Positions 19,222 through 27,009 of a stretch of DNA of 64,000 nucleotides are shown here, piece by piece. The translations under genes and the position numbers were made by a program. Positions within the stretch are counted from its first letter, which is position 1; each line of letters starts with the position of its first letter. The notes beneath the pieces were generated by a model, which searched no databases, was not told where the DNA came from, and worked only from the letters and a program-made list of their open reading frames with translations. The DNA comes from Nostoc sp. S13 (GTDB lineage Bacteria; Cyanobacteriota; Cyanobacteriia; Cyanobacteriales; Nostocaceae): positions 1 to 64,000 of the forward strand of contig NZ_JAQYWQ010000019.1 in assembly GCF_029379315.1 (NCBI RefSeq), read 5' to 3'.

Positions 19222-19359
19222 AATTAGCTAAAGTTATTCCTATTTCTGCTGATGCCTCCCGACGAGCAGCTTACTACTTGTATTTTATAAGAGCGATCGC
19301 CCCGTTCCAAGCATTGCGATCGCTTGCCTTCGCGATGCTCCTTCGCATTTATCAATGAT

Positions 19360-20319
19360 TTAGGATTGCGATCGTTTAGCCTCCACCATCATTTGCACCA
19401 CCTGCTTCATCTTGTATTTTGCCTGCCATCCTAGCTTATCCTTCGCTTTAACTGGATTACCTCTACCCACTGCTAAATCCGTAGGTCGCAGCAGGCTATT
19501 ATCTATCACAACATGGTGACGCCAATCTAAATTCACAGATGCAAATGCTGCTGCGACAAACTCCTCTAATGAACTGCTCTCTCCCGTAGCAATTACATAA
19601 TCATCCGGCTGTTCCTGTTGCAGCATCAAATACATCGCCTCCACATATTCCGGTGCCCAACCCCAGTCACGCAGAATCTGCATATTTCCTAAATAAAGCT
19701 GCTCCGTGCTACCTTGAGCAATGCGACAAGCAGCCGCAACAATCTTTTGAGTCACAAATCTTTCTGGTCGCAAGGGAGATTCATGATTAAATAGAATCCC
19801 AGAACAGGCAAACAAACCATAAGCTTCCCGGTAGTTAGCAACTTCCCAAAAAGCAGCAGCTTTAGCCACAGCATAGGGGCTTCTGGGGCGGAATGGCGTT
19901 GTTTCATCAGCAGCAGTGTGGCCAGTATCCCCAAAACATTCACTAGAACCAGCATTATAGAGTTTGATTGGCACACCTAAAAAGCGAATAGCTTCTAATA
20001 AATTCAGAGTACCAGTAGTGATACTTTCTAAAGTTTCTACTGGTTGTTCAAAAGACAAACCAACTGAACTTTGTCCTGCCAAATTGTAGATTTCATCTGG
20101 CTGGATTTTTGTCAGCACTTGCAATACACTCCGAAAGTCATTCAGAGCCATTGACTCTAACTTCACCTGGTCACGGATAGCTAAGTAAACCAAATTTCGG
20201 AAAGAGGAAATCTGAGCATCTCGCGAACTACCACAGACGGTATAGCCTTGATTAAGAAGTAACTGTGCCAGGTAAGCTCCATCCTGACCGGATATTCCAC
20301 AAATGAGAGCTTTTTTCAT
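19360..20319 (-). CDS. gmd: GDP-mannose 4,6-dehydratase
   Basis: A 319-residue extended short-chain dehydrogenase. It has the NAD(P) fingerprint G8-x-x-G11-x-x-G14 and the catalytic GSSECFG near residues 124-130 plus Y149-x-x-x-K153. It converts GDP-mannose to GDP-4-keto-6-deoxymannose, the precursor of GDP-fucose and related deoxy sugars. It is slightly shorter than typical Gmd (about 340-370), so a related GDP-deoxyhexose enzyme is possible. It sits between two damaged genes: an ABC-2 permease stub upstream and the Uma2 pseudogene downstream. The GDP-mannose donor could come from manC at 61567-62631. Confidence 0.85.
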   Translation of the reverse strand: MKKALICGISGQDGAYLAQLLLNQGYTVCGSSRDAQISSFRNLVYLAIRDQVKLESMALNDFRSVLQVLTKIQPDEIYNLAGQSSVGLSFEQPVETLESITTGTLNLLEAIRFLGVPIKLYNAGSSECFGDTGHTAADETTPFRPRSPYAVAKAAAFWEVANYREAYGLFACSGILFNHESPLRPERFVTQKIVAAACRIAQGSTEQLYLGNMQILRDWGWAPEYVEAMYLMLQQEQPDDYVIATGESSSLEEFVAAAFASVNLDWRHHVVIDNSLLRPTDLAVGRGNPVKAKDKLGWQAKYKMKQVVQMMVEAKRSQS

Positions 20320-20323
20320 TAGC

Positions 20324-20593
20324 TTATTTTAGAGGATGTTTTAAAAGTATTGGGCAAATATAATTCCTTCCCAATTGTCCAAACACAATTGTAAAAACTA
20401 CTATAGTCAAAAACGGACGAATCAGTGCCCAAGCAATGCCGATCACAGTTTGCTTATACCGCACTAAAATATCACGCCAAGCAAGAAAATAGAATAATTC
20501 TCTATATCGCCATATATCTTTCCAATACTGCTGGTGTGTGTGTCCAGCTTCAATCACTAACTCCTGTTGAGAGACAATTTTTGGAGCACTCAT
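20324..20593 (-). pseudogene. Truncated ABC-2 type polysaccharide permease
   Basis: About 90 codons from ATG 20593. The segment YWKDIWRYRELFYFLAWRDILVRYKQTVIG followed by AWALIRPFLTIVVFTIVFGQLG is the conserved N terminus of Wzm/RfbA-type permeases. After this the reading departs (NYICPILLKHPLK) and stops, so at least 170 residues of the protein are missing. No ATP-binding partner lies nearby. It is a relic of an ABC-dependent export system, ending four bases before gmd begins. Confidence 0.8.
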
Positions 20594-20637
20594 AATTATT
20601 GATTGAAGATTAATATACAAAATGGCAATAATAACAC

Positions 20638-21087
20638 TTAACTCACAAACTGGAAACCTTTAAGACCTTGATAACCAATATGTCTGGCACTCTTACGCGT
20701 AAACTCCCCAACAGAAGGGTTCCCCAGAGCATCAATCACTCCGCTTACTTGCTGCCATAGTTCTTGTGGTGCTACCGAAATTTCATAACTACGATCGCTA
20801 CACTTGTGAATATGATACCAAGTTGTTTGCTGACACTCCTCACACCAAAAAGCTTCTAACCATTCTCCTTCTATAGGCACTGCGGTTTGGTTAGCTACTA
20901 ACATCAACGCATTCCGCCGACTTATGCCTCGTTCCTGTAATTGACCTGCTTGGTCAGCAAACATTTTATATTTCTGACTGACGCTATCGAGATAGCAGCT
21001 ATGAATCGGGCAATAAATAGCCCGTCGCTGGGAACGCTTCCGATTTCGGTCACACCTTTTCTGCAATTTCACCTCCTGTATACACAA
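20638..21087 (-). CDS. Conserved hypothetical zinc-ribbon-like protein
   Basis: A 149-residue protein with paired cysteines (YCPIHSCYLDS near residues 25-35 and FWCEECQQTTWYHIHKC near 80-96) that could coordinate zinc. The N terminus is strongly basic (KLQKRCDRNRKRSQRR), suggesting nucleic-acid contact. I do not recognise a named family. It lies between the permease stub and a glycosyltransferase gene and may not belong functionally to the polysaccharide cluster. Confidence 0.6.
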   Translation of the reverse strand: MCIQEVKLQKRCDRNRKRSQRRAIYCPIHSCYLDSVSQKYKMFADQAGQLQERGISRRNALMLVANQTAVPIEGEWLEAFWCEECQQTTWYHIHKCSDRSYEISVAPQELWQQVSGVIDALGNPSVGEFTRKSARHIGYQGLKGFQFVS

Positions 21088-21194
21088 AAACTATGAGCAA
21101 GGAAGGCTATGTTGGAGGGACTGAGATCAATAAGACCATCGAAGCCCAACTCCTAAAAAAATAGTGCGAAAATATTCAATTGATTCCAATATAC

Positions 21195-22601
21195 TTACTT
21201 TAAATCGCTTTGATATCTGGCTATTATCTCATCAGACAATAGTGCCTGTTCCAAAATATGTAAGTATTGTTGAGAGATAACTTTCGGTGTAAAGTGCGAC
21301 GATCGCAAATACTGGCGACCTGCTTTGCCCATCTGCTCTCCTATTTGTGGATCTCGATTCAGAAAGCGAATAAATTGCGCTAGACCTTGACTATCTCCAT
21401 TATCAAATGTCCCACCACAGTTGGCTTCAGCCATTAGTTCTCTCAGATATGAAGTCTGTGAGCAAATTACTGCTATTGGTCGCCCAGAGGCTAAAGCTGA
21501 ATAAAATTTGCTGGGAACAACTAAACCCTCTGTAGTTGCATCCACACTCACTAGTGATAGATCGCAAGCTGTTAAAGAGTAGGGTAACACTTGCTGATCT
21601 TGATAAGGTAAAAACGTAAAATTGTTCAGCCCTAATCGATTTACTTCTGTGATTAATTCTTCGCGTTTGACACCACCACCAATGCAGACAAACTGAATTG
21701 GCTCATTTTGTAGTTGCTTTGCAGCTTCTAAAATAGTGTCGATGTCATGGCAGCGACCCATATTGCCAGAATAGAGTACGGTAAATTTGTTAACTAAATT
21801 ATACTTCCAAGCAAACCAGTTTTCTCGCTTGACAATCGGCATGATTGCTTCAGGGTTAGCCCAATTGTGAATTATAGAAATCTTATCAGCTACTTCGGGA
21901 CAATGCGCTAATACCTGTTCTTTCATCACTGGACTAAGTACTATAATCCCCTTGGCTTTTAGCCAAACCTGTTTGTTGATCCCATGCCACAAGCGTACTA
22001 GCAAGTGACCCTTGGGAATTACGCCTAGTGCGATCGCAATATCAGGGTATAGATCGTAGAGTACACACACATAGGGCAATCGGAACAATAAATAAGCCAG
22101 ATATCCTATAACTGGCAAAAATGGGGGAGCTGTAGTTAGTAATAATATATTGTTGCGACGCCAAGCTCTCAGCAGATAGAGCATAGCACGTAAAGTATAT
22201 AGTACTCCATTAATAGCTTTACCACGAATTCTTCCCGTCCAGATTTGGGCTGTGCGCGATCGCTGAATTCTGATTTGGTCAGCCCATTCAACTGCTGAGG
22301 CCGTATGAGAGCTAAACGCATATCCTGGCTGACTTGTAAAAACTTCAACCTCCACCCCTTGCTTCCCTAACTGTTTCACTAATTCTTCAATCAACTGCCC
22401 TGTAGCAGCATAATCTGGGGGAAAAAATTGGGTCAGCACAGATAATTTAATTGATTTTTTAGTTTTTACAGAAGGTTTATTCTTTGCATCTAACTCAGGA
22501 GAAATCGATGGCAATAATTGTTGATTAATCCATTCATTAAGTTCATTAAGTCTCATCAGCTGTGCTCCTAGTCTAGAGTAGAAAAATGCTTGTTTATTCA
22601 T
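21195..22601 (-). CDS. Glycosyltransferase family 4 (WcaI-like)
   Basis: A 468-residue transferase with an N-terminal extension of about 50 residues before the GT-B core (LSVLTQFFPPDYAATGQLIEELV). The start is of the colanic-acid WcaI type. The donor domain contains LYSGNMGRCHDI and the C-terminal PSKFYSALASGRPIAVI. Segments around residues 125-175 (LLRAWRRNNILLLTT, VIGYLAYLLFRLP) are membrane-facing, as in WcaI homologues. It is the first minus-strand gene of the locus, facing the Wzc-like gene across a 1-kb intergenic region that probably contains both promoters. Confidence 0.87.
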   Translation of the reverse strand: MNKQAFFYSRLGAQLMRLNELNEWINQQLLPSISPELDAKNKPSVKTKKSIKLSVLTQFFPPDYAATGQLIEELVKQLGKQGVEVEVFTSQPGYAFSSHTASAVEWADQIRIQRSRTAQIWTGRIRGKAINGVLYTLRAMLYLLRAWRRNNILLLTTAPPFLPVIGYLAYLLFRLPYVCVLYDLYPDIAIALGVIPKGHLLVRLWHGINKQVWLKAKGIIVLSPVMKEQVLAHCPEVADKISIIHNWANPEAIMPIVKRENWFAWKYNLVNKFTVLYSGNMGRCHDIDTILEAAKQLQNEPIQFVCIGGGVKREELITEVNRLGLNNFTFLPYQDQQVLPYSLTACDLSLVSVDATTEGLVVPSKFYSALASGRPIAVICSQTSYLRELMAEANCGGTFDNGDSQGLAQFIRFLNRDPQIGEQMGKAGRQYLRSSHFTPKVISQQYLHILEQALLSDEIIARYQSDLK

Positions 22602-22810
22602 TCAATGTTTGAAAGGTTCAAGCAACATATTAAAGTCTCCCTGAGCGGAACGAGTTAAAGCAAAAAGCCTAATCTCTCTTAGGACTGAGATGCTTTCCCA
22701 ACAATGAATAAAGGCATTTGTCGTTAGAAGAAAGCTCTGAATTTTGTACGACTAGCGGATAACGCCACGCAAAGCGAGTTCGCATTCGCGCAGCGTCTTG
22801 TAGAGAGCTT

Positions 22811-22985
22811 CTGAATAAAGGGGTTTAAAACCCTCACTAAATCTGCATATTTAGTGGTCAACAATAAAGTGGCGGGTTTGAATCCCCCACTGATAGCGCT
22901 ACGCTTTCTCGTGTCCGCGTTCGCTTTTAGCGTCTCGTAGAGAGCGTCTTCATTTTGACTCCTGACTTTTGAATTCTTCTTGGAA
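22811..22985 (+). repeat. Two-hairpin dispersed element, copy A
   Basis: The element starts GAATAAAGGGGTTTAAAACCC. Hairpin 1 is CACTAAATCTGCATATTTAGTG and hairpin 2 is GTGGCGGGTTTGAATCCCCCAC, and the element ends near TGAATTCTTCTT. Copy B at 32712-32825 (opposite strand) has the same order of parts. Copy A contains an extra GC-rich palindromic insert. Hairpin 2 resembles a tRNA T-arm, but no tRNA is present. Confidence 0.6.
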
Positions 22986-23116
22986 CACTACGCACTCTGG
23001 GGCAAGGCTTTTCTACGAAAACCTACTTAAACTAGAACAATAATGATACAGAACTAACTCGTCGAACATCCTTAAAGAGATTTAAAGATATCATCATTGA
23101 GTTTGATTTTTTACAT

Positions 23117-23130
23117 GTAACATCTGTTAC
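23117..23130. promoter_or_regulatory. NtcA-box-like palindrome
   Basis: The sequence GTAACATCTGTTAC fits the NtcA consensus GTA-N8-TAC. It lies about 520 bases upstream of the Wzc-like gene. A loose -10-like TTATGA occurs 23 bases downstream of the box. With only six fixed bases the motif is expected by chance roughly once in 4 kb, so the call is weak. Confidence 0.3.
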
Positions 23131-23648
23131 GCCCCACCTTATCATGTTTCAATTATGAAGACCAAAACCTCATCAAAACTTTATATTTAAAAAGACATTC
23201 TAGCAAAGTTTTTATAAAATCAAGCTTATCAGTACTTATGTACTGCAAAAATTTACTAGTATTTATAACGAAAATAGGGCGTTTCAGGCTTTTATCAATC
23301 ATCCTTTGATAAGTCGCCGAGGCATAGCCCAACGCTGTTATCGCTGAAAAAGCGTCGAAAAATCAAGTTTTAATAGCTGAAGCTCCTATGAGATATTTTG
23401 TATTTTTTGTCAATGCTTGAGTTCTATTGTTATACTTTGAGCAAGCAGATATTAACTCAGTATTTGTAGTTATGCTTTTTACTTTCTTTATTAGGTACTA
23501 GACTCAAGAAAAATCTCAGCTTTCATTAAAGAGAATATTTATTTAATATTTTTTTGTATATATTATTACTTATAATCGAGATGCCTAACTGAAAGTTTCA
23601 AAAGCCTTTTTACTGCTCCTGTTCAGTGCATTACCAACTATTAAACAC

Positions 23649-25823
23649 ATGATAGAGAATTATCCTTCTCAAAATTCAAGTTCTAATGGCAGTCATAACT
23701 CAGTGCCTCCATTTCCTCAAAATCAACCTGTTCGCTGGGCTGAAGAACAAGAAGACGAATGGAGCTTTCAAGAATTTATAAGTATTTTACGGCGACGATC
23801 GCTACTCATGACAAGTGTAACGATTGCTTTGATGACACTTGTGGTGATTAACTTGGTGGTAAACGAGAAGTCCCCAGAATATGAAGGCAGTTTTCAACTA
23901 TTGGTAGAACCTGTAAATGATGACCCCAAAGTTGTTGATGTTGTCAAAGACTTGAACTCACAAAAGTCTAGTCTAGATTATGAAAGCCAAATTCAGGTTC
24001 TTAAGAGTCCTGAACTGATGAAAAGCACTCTTAAACAGTTGCAAGTTTACTATCCAGAAATCAACTATTATTCTCTTATAGAATCTCTGAAGATTAATCG
24101 GTTACAAGAAACTAAGATTATAGAAGTTCGTTATAAAAGTAGCAATTTAAAGCAGACTCAAGTTGTATTAGAGCGAATAGCAGATAATTATTTAGACTAT
24201 AGTCAACTAAGGAGGCAAACCAAGTTACACCAGGGGCTTCAGTTTGTTGAAAAACAACTGCCGTTTATACAAAATCGGGTCGATCAGATCCAAAAAGAAT
24301 TGCAGCTTTTTCGACAAAAGTACAATTTTAATGACCCAGAAACCCAAATAACGCAAATTGCTTTACAAACTGTTGAATTATCTCGACAAAAACAAGTAAT
24401 TGATCTACAGTTAGCCCAAGTTCGTGCTAATTTTGCTATCCTACAAGGAAAAAATGGAGCAACAACAATACTGAATAATGCTCCTTTATATCAACAGTTG
24501 ATTACTCAAATACGCCTATTTGATGTTCAGATTGCTACAGAATCAACTCGTTTGCAAGAAGAGAATCCCAGCATCCAAATATTGAAAGAGAAACGAGCTA
24601 GTCTTTTACCTTTGCTACGTCAAGAGTCAGAGCGATTATTAAGTGTAAAGTTTGCCGAAGTAGCGACACAGTTTCAGAACTTAGAAGTACAAAGCCAAGA
24701 ACTCGCCAAAATAGAACAGAAATTTGCACAACGACGTAAGCAATTGCCAATTTTAACACGGCAGTATACTGAATTACAGCGCAAATTACAAATTGCTACT
24801 GAAAGTTTAAATCGGTTTCTATCAACCCATGAAAATCTCCAAATTGAAATATCCCAATCGGATATTGGCTGGCAATTACTTCAAAGACCAACTACTCCAG
24901 ATATTCCTATTGATCCTTTTTCTACCCAACGCAATTTTATACTGGGATTTGTTGCAAGCATCCTCGCAGCAATTGGTATTGTCTTACTTGTAGAAAAGCT
25001 AGATAATACTTACCATACTATTGATGAACTGAAAAAAAAGCTCAAACAACCATTATTAGGAAATATTCCTTTTGAAAAGCAAGTTAAAACTAAGAATAAC
25101 CGCACTTTTAATGAAAAAACTTCCTTAGTAAATATCCAAAATTCTTCTTCTCAGAGAATTGCTAAATTGGCTGTTTTACCAGATCAAGAGTATAGTAACT
25201 CTTCTACCAACTTTTCAGAAGCCCTACGGGTACTTTATACGAATATTCAATTACTCAGTTCCGATCGCCCGATTCGCTCCATAGTTATTAGTTCAGCTAT
25301 GACTGGTGATGGTAAGTCTACGGTTGCCCTCCATCTAGCTCAAATAGCTACAGCAATGGGGCAACGAGTCCTACTTGTAGATGCTGATCTTCGTAAACCC
25401 ACAATTCACCAGCTATCAGATTTAAATAATTTATGGGGATTAAGTAATTTAATTTCTACAAACTTGCCAGTGGGAGAAGTAATCCGACAACTGCCTTCCA
25501 TGAACCAATTATCTGTAATCACTTCTGGCCCGATACCACCCGATCCCACAAAGTTGCTTTCATCTCAAAAAATGAAACAACTAATGACAGATTTACATAA
25601 CAGTTTTGACTTAGTGATTTATGATGTCCCTCCTTTGGTGGGATTAGCGGATGCTAGCCTGATAGTACCCCACACTGATGGGCTTTTGATAGTAGTCAGG
25701 ATTCAAAAAACAAATTCCTCGATGCTAAAAACAGCTTTAGATAACCTGAAAATTTCTCGGTTGAATATATTAGGCATAGTTGGTAATGGTCAGAAAAGTA
25801 CGAGCAATAGTTATTATTATTAG
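23649..25823 (+). CDS. Wzc-like polysaccharide co-polymerase/tyrosine kinase
   Basis: A 724-residue inner-membrane protein. A cytoplasmic tail precedes a first membrane segment near residues 52-74. A Wzz domain and a long Gln-rich coiled coil (about 190-410) follow in the periplasm. The second membrane segment (FILGFVASILAAIGIVLLV) is near 430-448. The C-terminal BY-kinase domain has Walker A (SSAMTGDGKSTVALHLA, about 552-568), Walker A' (VLLVDADLRKP) and Walker B (VIYDVPPLVGLADA). The tail ends in three Tyr (SNSYYY), a very short version of the autophosphorylation cluster. It would control chain length and export of the polymer made by the minus-strand cluster. Confidence 0.92.
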   Translation: MIENYPSQNSSSNGSHNSVPPFPQNQPVRWAEEQEDEWSFQEFISILRRRSLLMTSVTIALMTLVVINLVVNEKSPEYEGSFQLLVEPVNDDPKVVDVVKDLNSQKSSLDYESQIQVLKSPELMKSTLKQLQVYYPEINYYSLIESLKINRLQETKIIEVRYKSSNLKQTQVVLERIADNYLDYSQLRRQTKLHQGLQFVEKQLPFIQNRVDQIQKELQLFRQKYNFNDPETQITQIALQTVELSRQKQVIDLQLAQVRANFAILQGKNGATTILNNAPLYQQLITQIRLFDVQIATESTRLQEENPSIQILKEKRASLLPLLRQESERLLSVKFAEVATQFQNLEVQSQELAKIEQKFAQRRKQLPILTRQYTELQRKLQIATESLNRFLSTHENLQIEISQSDIGWQLLQRPTTPDIPIDPFSTQRNFILGFVASILAAIGIVLLVEKLDNTYHTIDELKKKLKQPLLGNIPFEKQVKTKNNRTFNEKTSLVNIQNSSSQRIAKLAVLPDQEYSNSSTNFSEALRVLYTNIQLLSSDRPIRSIVISSAMTGDGKSTVALHLAQIATAMGQRVLLVDADLRKPTIHQLSDLNNLWGLSNLISTNLPVGEVIRQLPSMNQLSVITSGPIPPDPTKLLSSQKMKQLMTDLHNSFDLVIYDVPPLVGLADASLIVPHTDGLLIVVRIQKTNSSMLKTALDNLKISRLNILGIVGNGQKSTSNSYYY

Positions 25824-25930
25824 GAAATAAAGAGTCGTGTCAGCACTATCACTAGCTAGCTACAACCAAAAGTGCGCTCGCTCTCAGTTGGCATCACTTC
25901 ATGTCGCCTGTTTAGACTAAACCTTTGTCG

Positions 25931-26095
25931 ATGATGGAGAAACTGAACATGAATCAACCAATTAGTCAGTTGCGATCGCCAGGACACTTGTCAAGTGAAA
26001 ATTTGGTTGTTATAGTCAAAACTTTACGTTATACAGAAAACATCTTCGCGATTGCAAACCAGATTGCAAGGATCAGCATTAAGAATCTGCAATAA
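25931..26095 (+). CDS. Possible small protein of 54 residues
   Basis: An ATG at 25931 opens a frame ending at 26095 (MMEKLNMNQPISQLRSPGHL to the C-terminal KNLQ). The frame has plausible composition, but I recognise no family and no clear ribosome binding site. It lies in the 411-base gap between the Wzc-like gene and the HEPN-like gene. The rest of this gap shows nothing I can name with confidence. Confidence 0.25.
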   Translation: MMEKLNMNQPISQLRSPGHLSSENLVVIVKTLRYTENIFAIANQIARISIKNLQ

Positions 26096-26234
26096 CCCAA
26101 GCTTATGCCTTCACAATTTCCATATGAGTTGTTAAAAGAGCAGGGATTAAATTAAGTTTGGTTTGATTTGGTTTCTTAGCCATTGACGAAATGCTCTCAG
26201 CGTTGGACTTCTACCTAAAGTTCGGCTCGAAGTT

Positions 26235-26681
26235 ATGGTAACGCAGACTAAAGTACAGAAAGAAATGTTCAAACCTACAACTAAACTTTTAGACGCTTAT
26301 GCACAATTACCTTGGTTAATACCTCAAGATAAACGTAGTTTTGGAGACTTTATAGATCATTTATACTTTACTTTTTATGAGTCAGCAGGAAAAGATAACT
26401 TACGCTTTTTAACTAAACACGGTGGTGTACTAGATGAAAATTTAGATGGTGATTTTATTTGGTGTATCAAGCATTTAAGAAATAAGTGGCTACGTCATGA
26501 TGCAGATCATGGAAAAGAAACAGATATCAGAAAATCTTGGAAAGATTTGTCAGACAAATTCAAATGGCTTGGTCTAAACCATACACCTATTAAAGAAGAA
26601 CACTTTCGTAAACTACATCGCTCTTTGTTAAAAGAAGCAGAGTCTTTTCTAGAAAAAATTTTAGAAAAATTGATCCCGTAG
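26235..26681 (+). CDS. HEPN-like hypothetical protein
   Basis: A 148-residue, all-helical-looking protein. The segment IKHLRNKWLRHDADHG contains R82-N83-x4-H88, which fits the R-x(4-6)-H motif of HEPN ribonucleases found in toxin-antitoxin and defence systems. The rest is charged and rich in Lys/Phe/Leu helices. The next gene, 14 bases downstream, is a ribbon-helix-helix antitoxin. The family call rests on one motif plus context; it could be a small uncharacterised cyanobacterial protein. Confidence 0.5.
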   Translation: MVTQTKVQKEMFKPTTKLLDAYAQLPWLIPQDKRSFGDFIDHLYFTFYESAGKDNLRFLTKHGGVLDENLDGDFIWCIKHLRNKWLRHDADHGKETDIRKSWKDLSDKFKWLGLNHTPIKEEHFRKLHRSLLKEAESFLEKILEKLIP

Positions 26682-26695
26682 AACCCCGCCTTTAT

Positions 26696-26923
26696 ATGGA
26701 ACCACGTAAAGAGCATCTGATAAAAGCGATCACCCAACAAGGGGGTGTAAGTGAAGCAAAAATTATTCGCCAAGCTATTGACCTTCATCTTGGTGAAATA
26801 ACTGCACCTCAAACCAATCTTGCAATGTGGGAAGCCGAAAGAGAATTTATTGAGCAAATTAAAACTCGACCTGCTCAACTTGGAGGTCGGGACTGGCAGC
26901 GTAAAGACCTCTATGAACGGTAG
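26696..26923 (+). CDS. Ribbon-helix-helix (CopG-like) antitoxin
   Basis: A 75-residue protein. GVSEAKIIRQAIDLHL is a typical ribbon-helix-helix core. The C-terminal AMWEAEREFIEQIKTRP and GGRDWQRKDLYER form the tail often found in cyanobacterial antitoxins whose partner is a PIN-domain VapC toxin. In such proteins the N-terminal domain binds the operator and the tail wraps the toxin. The start is uncertain: the same frame runs upstream of the ATG (EPRLYMEPRKEH) without another obvious start codon. Its toxin partner downstream is reduced to a stub. Confidence 0.75.
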   Translation: MEPRKEHLIKAITQQGGVSEAKIIRQAIDLHLGEITAPQTNLAMWEAEREFIEQIKTRPAQLGGRDWQRKDLYER

Positions 26924-26951
26924 AGTTTTACAAATCCTTATTATAGATTGA
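26913..26951 (+). pseudogene. VapC-like toxin stub
   Basis: An ATG overlapping the end of the antitoxin gene (ATGAACGG) encodes only MNGRVLQILIID before a stop. The overlap position and the MN-x-RVL...I-ID pattern match the usual start of PIN-domain VapC toxins (RVLxDTNxLID). The remaining 120 or so residues are absent. The match is short, so this is a suggestive remnant. Confidence 0.4.
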
Positions 26952-26954
26952 AAA

Positions 26955-26987
26955 AGATCCCCGACTTCTTAAAAAAGTCGGGGATCT
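26955..26987. terminator. Strong hairpin between convergent genes
   Basis: AGATCCCCGACTT pairs with AAGTCGGGGATCT around a seven-base loop. The hairpin lies between the antitoxin gene (plus) and the EF-G-like gene (minus), both of which end here. It can act as a bidirectional terminator. The same stem sequence is common as an intergenic repeat in Nostoc-type genomes. Confidence 0.6.
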
Positions 26988-27009
26988 GAGCCTTGAAGCG
27001 ATCGCAAAA

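Larger units (their letters stand above)
22602..23648. other. Long divergent intergenic region
   Basis: About 1 kb between the minus-strand glycosyltransferase and the plus-strand Wzc-like gene. It holds GC-rich dispersed repeats, the two-hairpin element (22811-22985), a possible NtcA box (23117-23130), a short hairpin near 23293-23312 (TTATCAA/TTGATAA) and an AT-rich stretch before 23649. I see no gene in it. It likely carries promoters for both directions. Confidence 0.55.

Noticed and set aside
22865-22890. T-arm-like GGGTTTGAATCCCCC suggesting a tRNA
   Set aside because: No acceptor, D-arm or anticodon arm can be folded around it; it belongs to a dispersed two-hairpin repeat.
26120-26240. 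Minus-strand reading RTLGRSPTLRAFRQWLRNQ, like the end of a LysR regulator
   Set aside because: Only about 28 residues and no further domain; the resemblance is too short to call.
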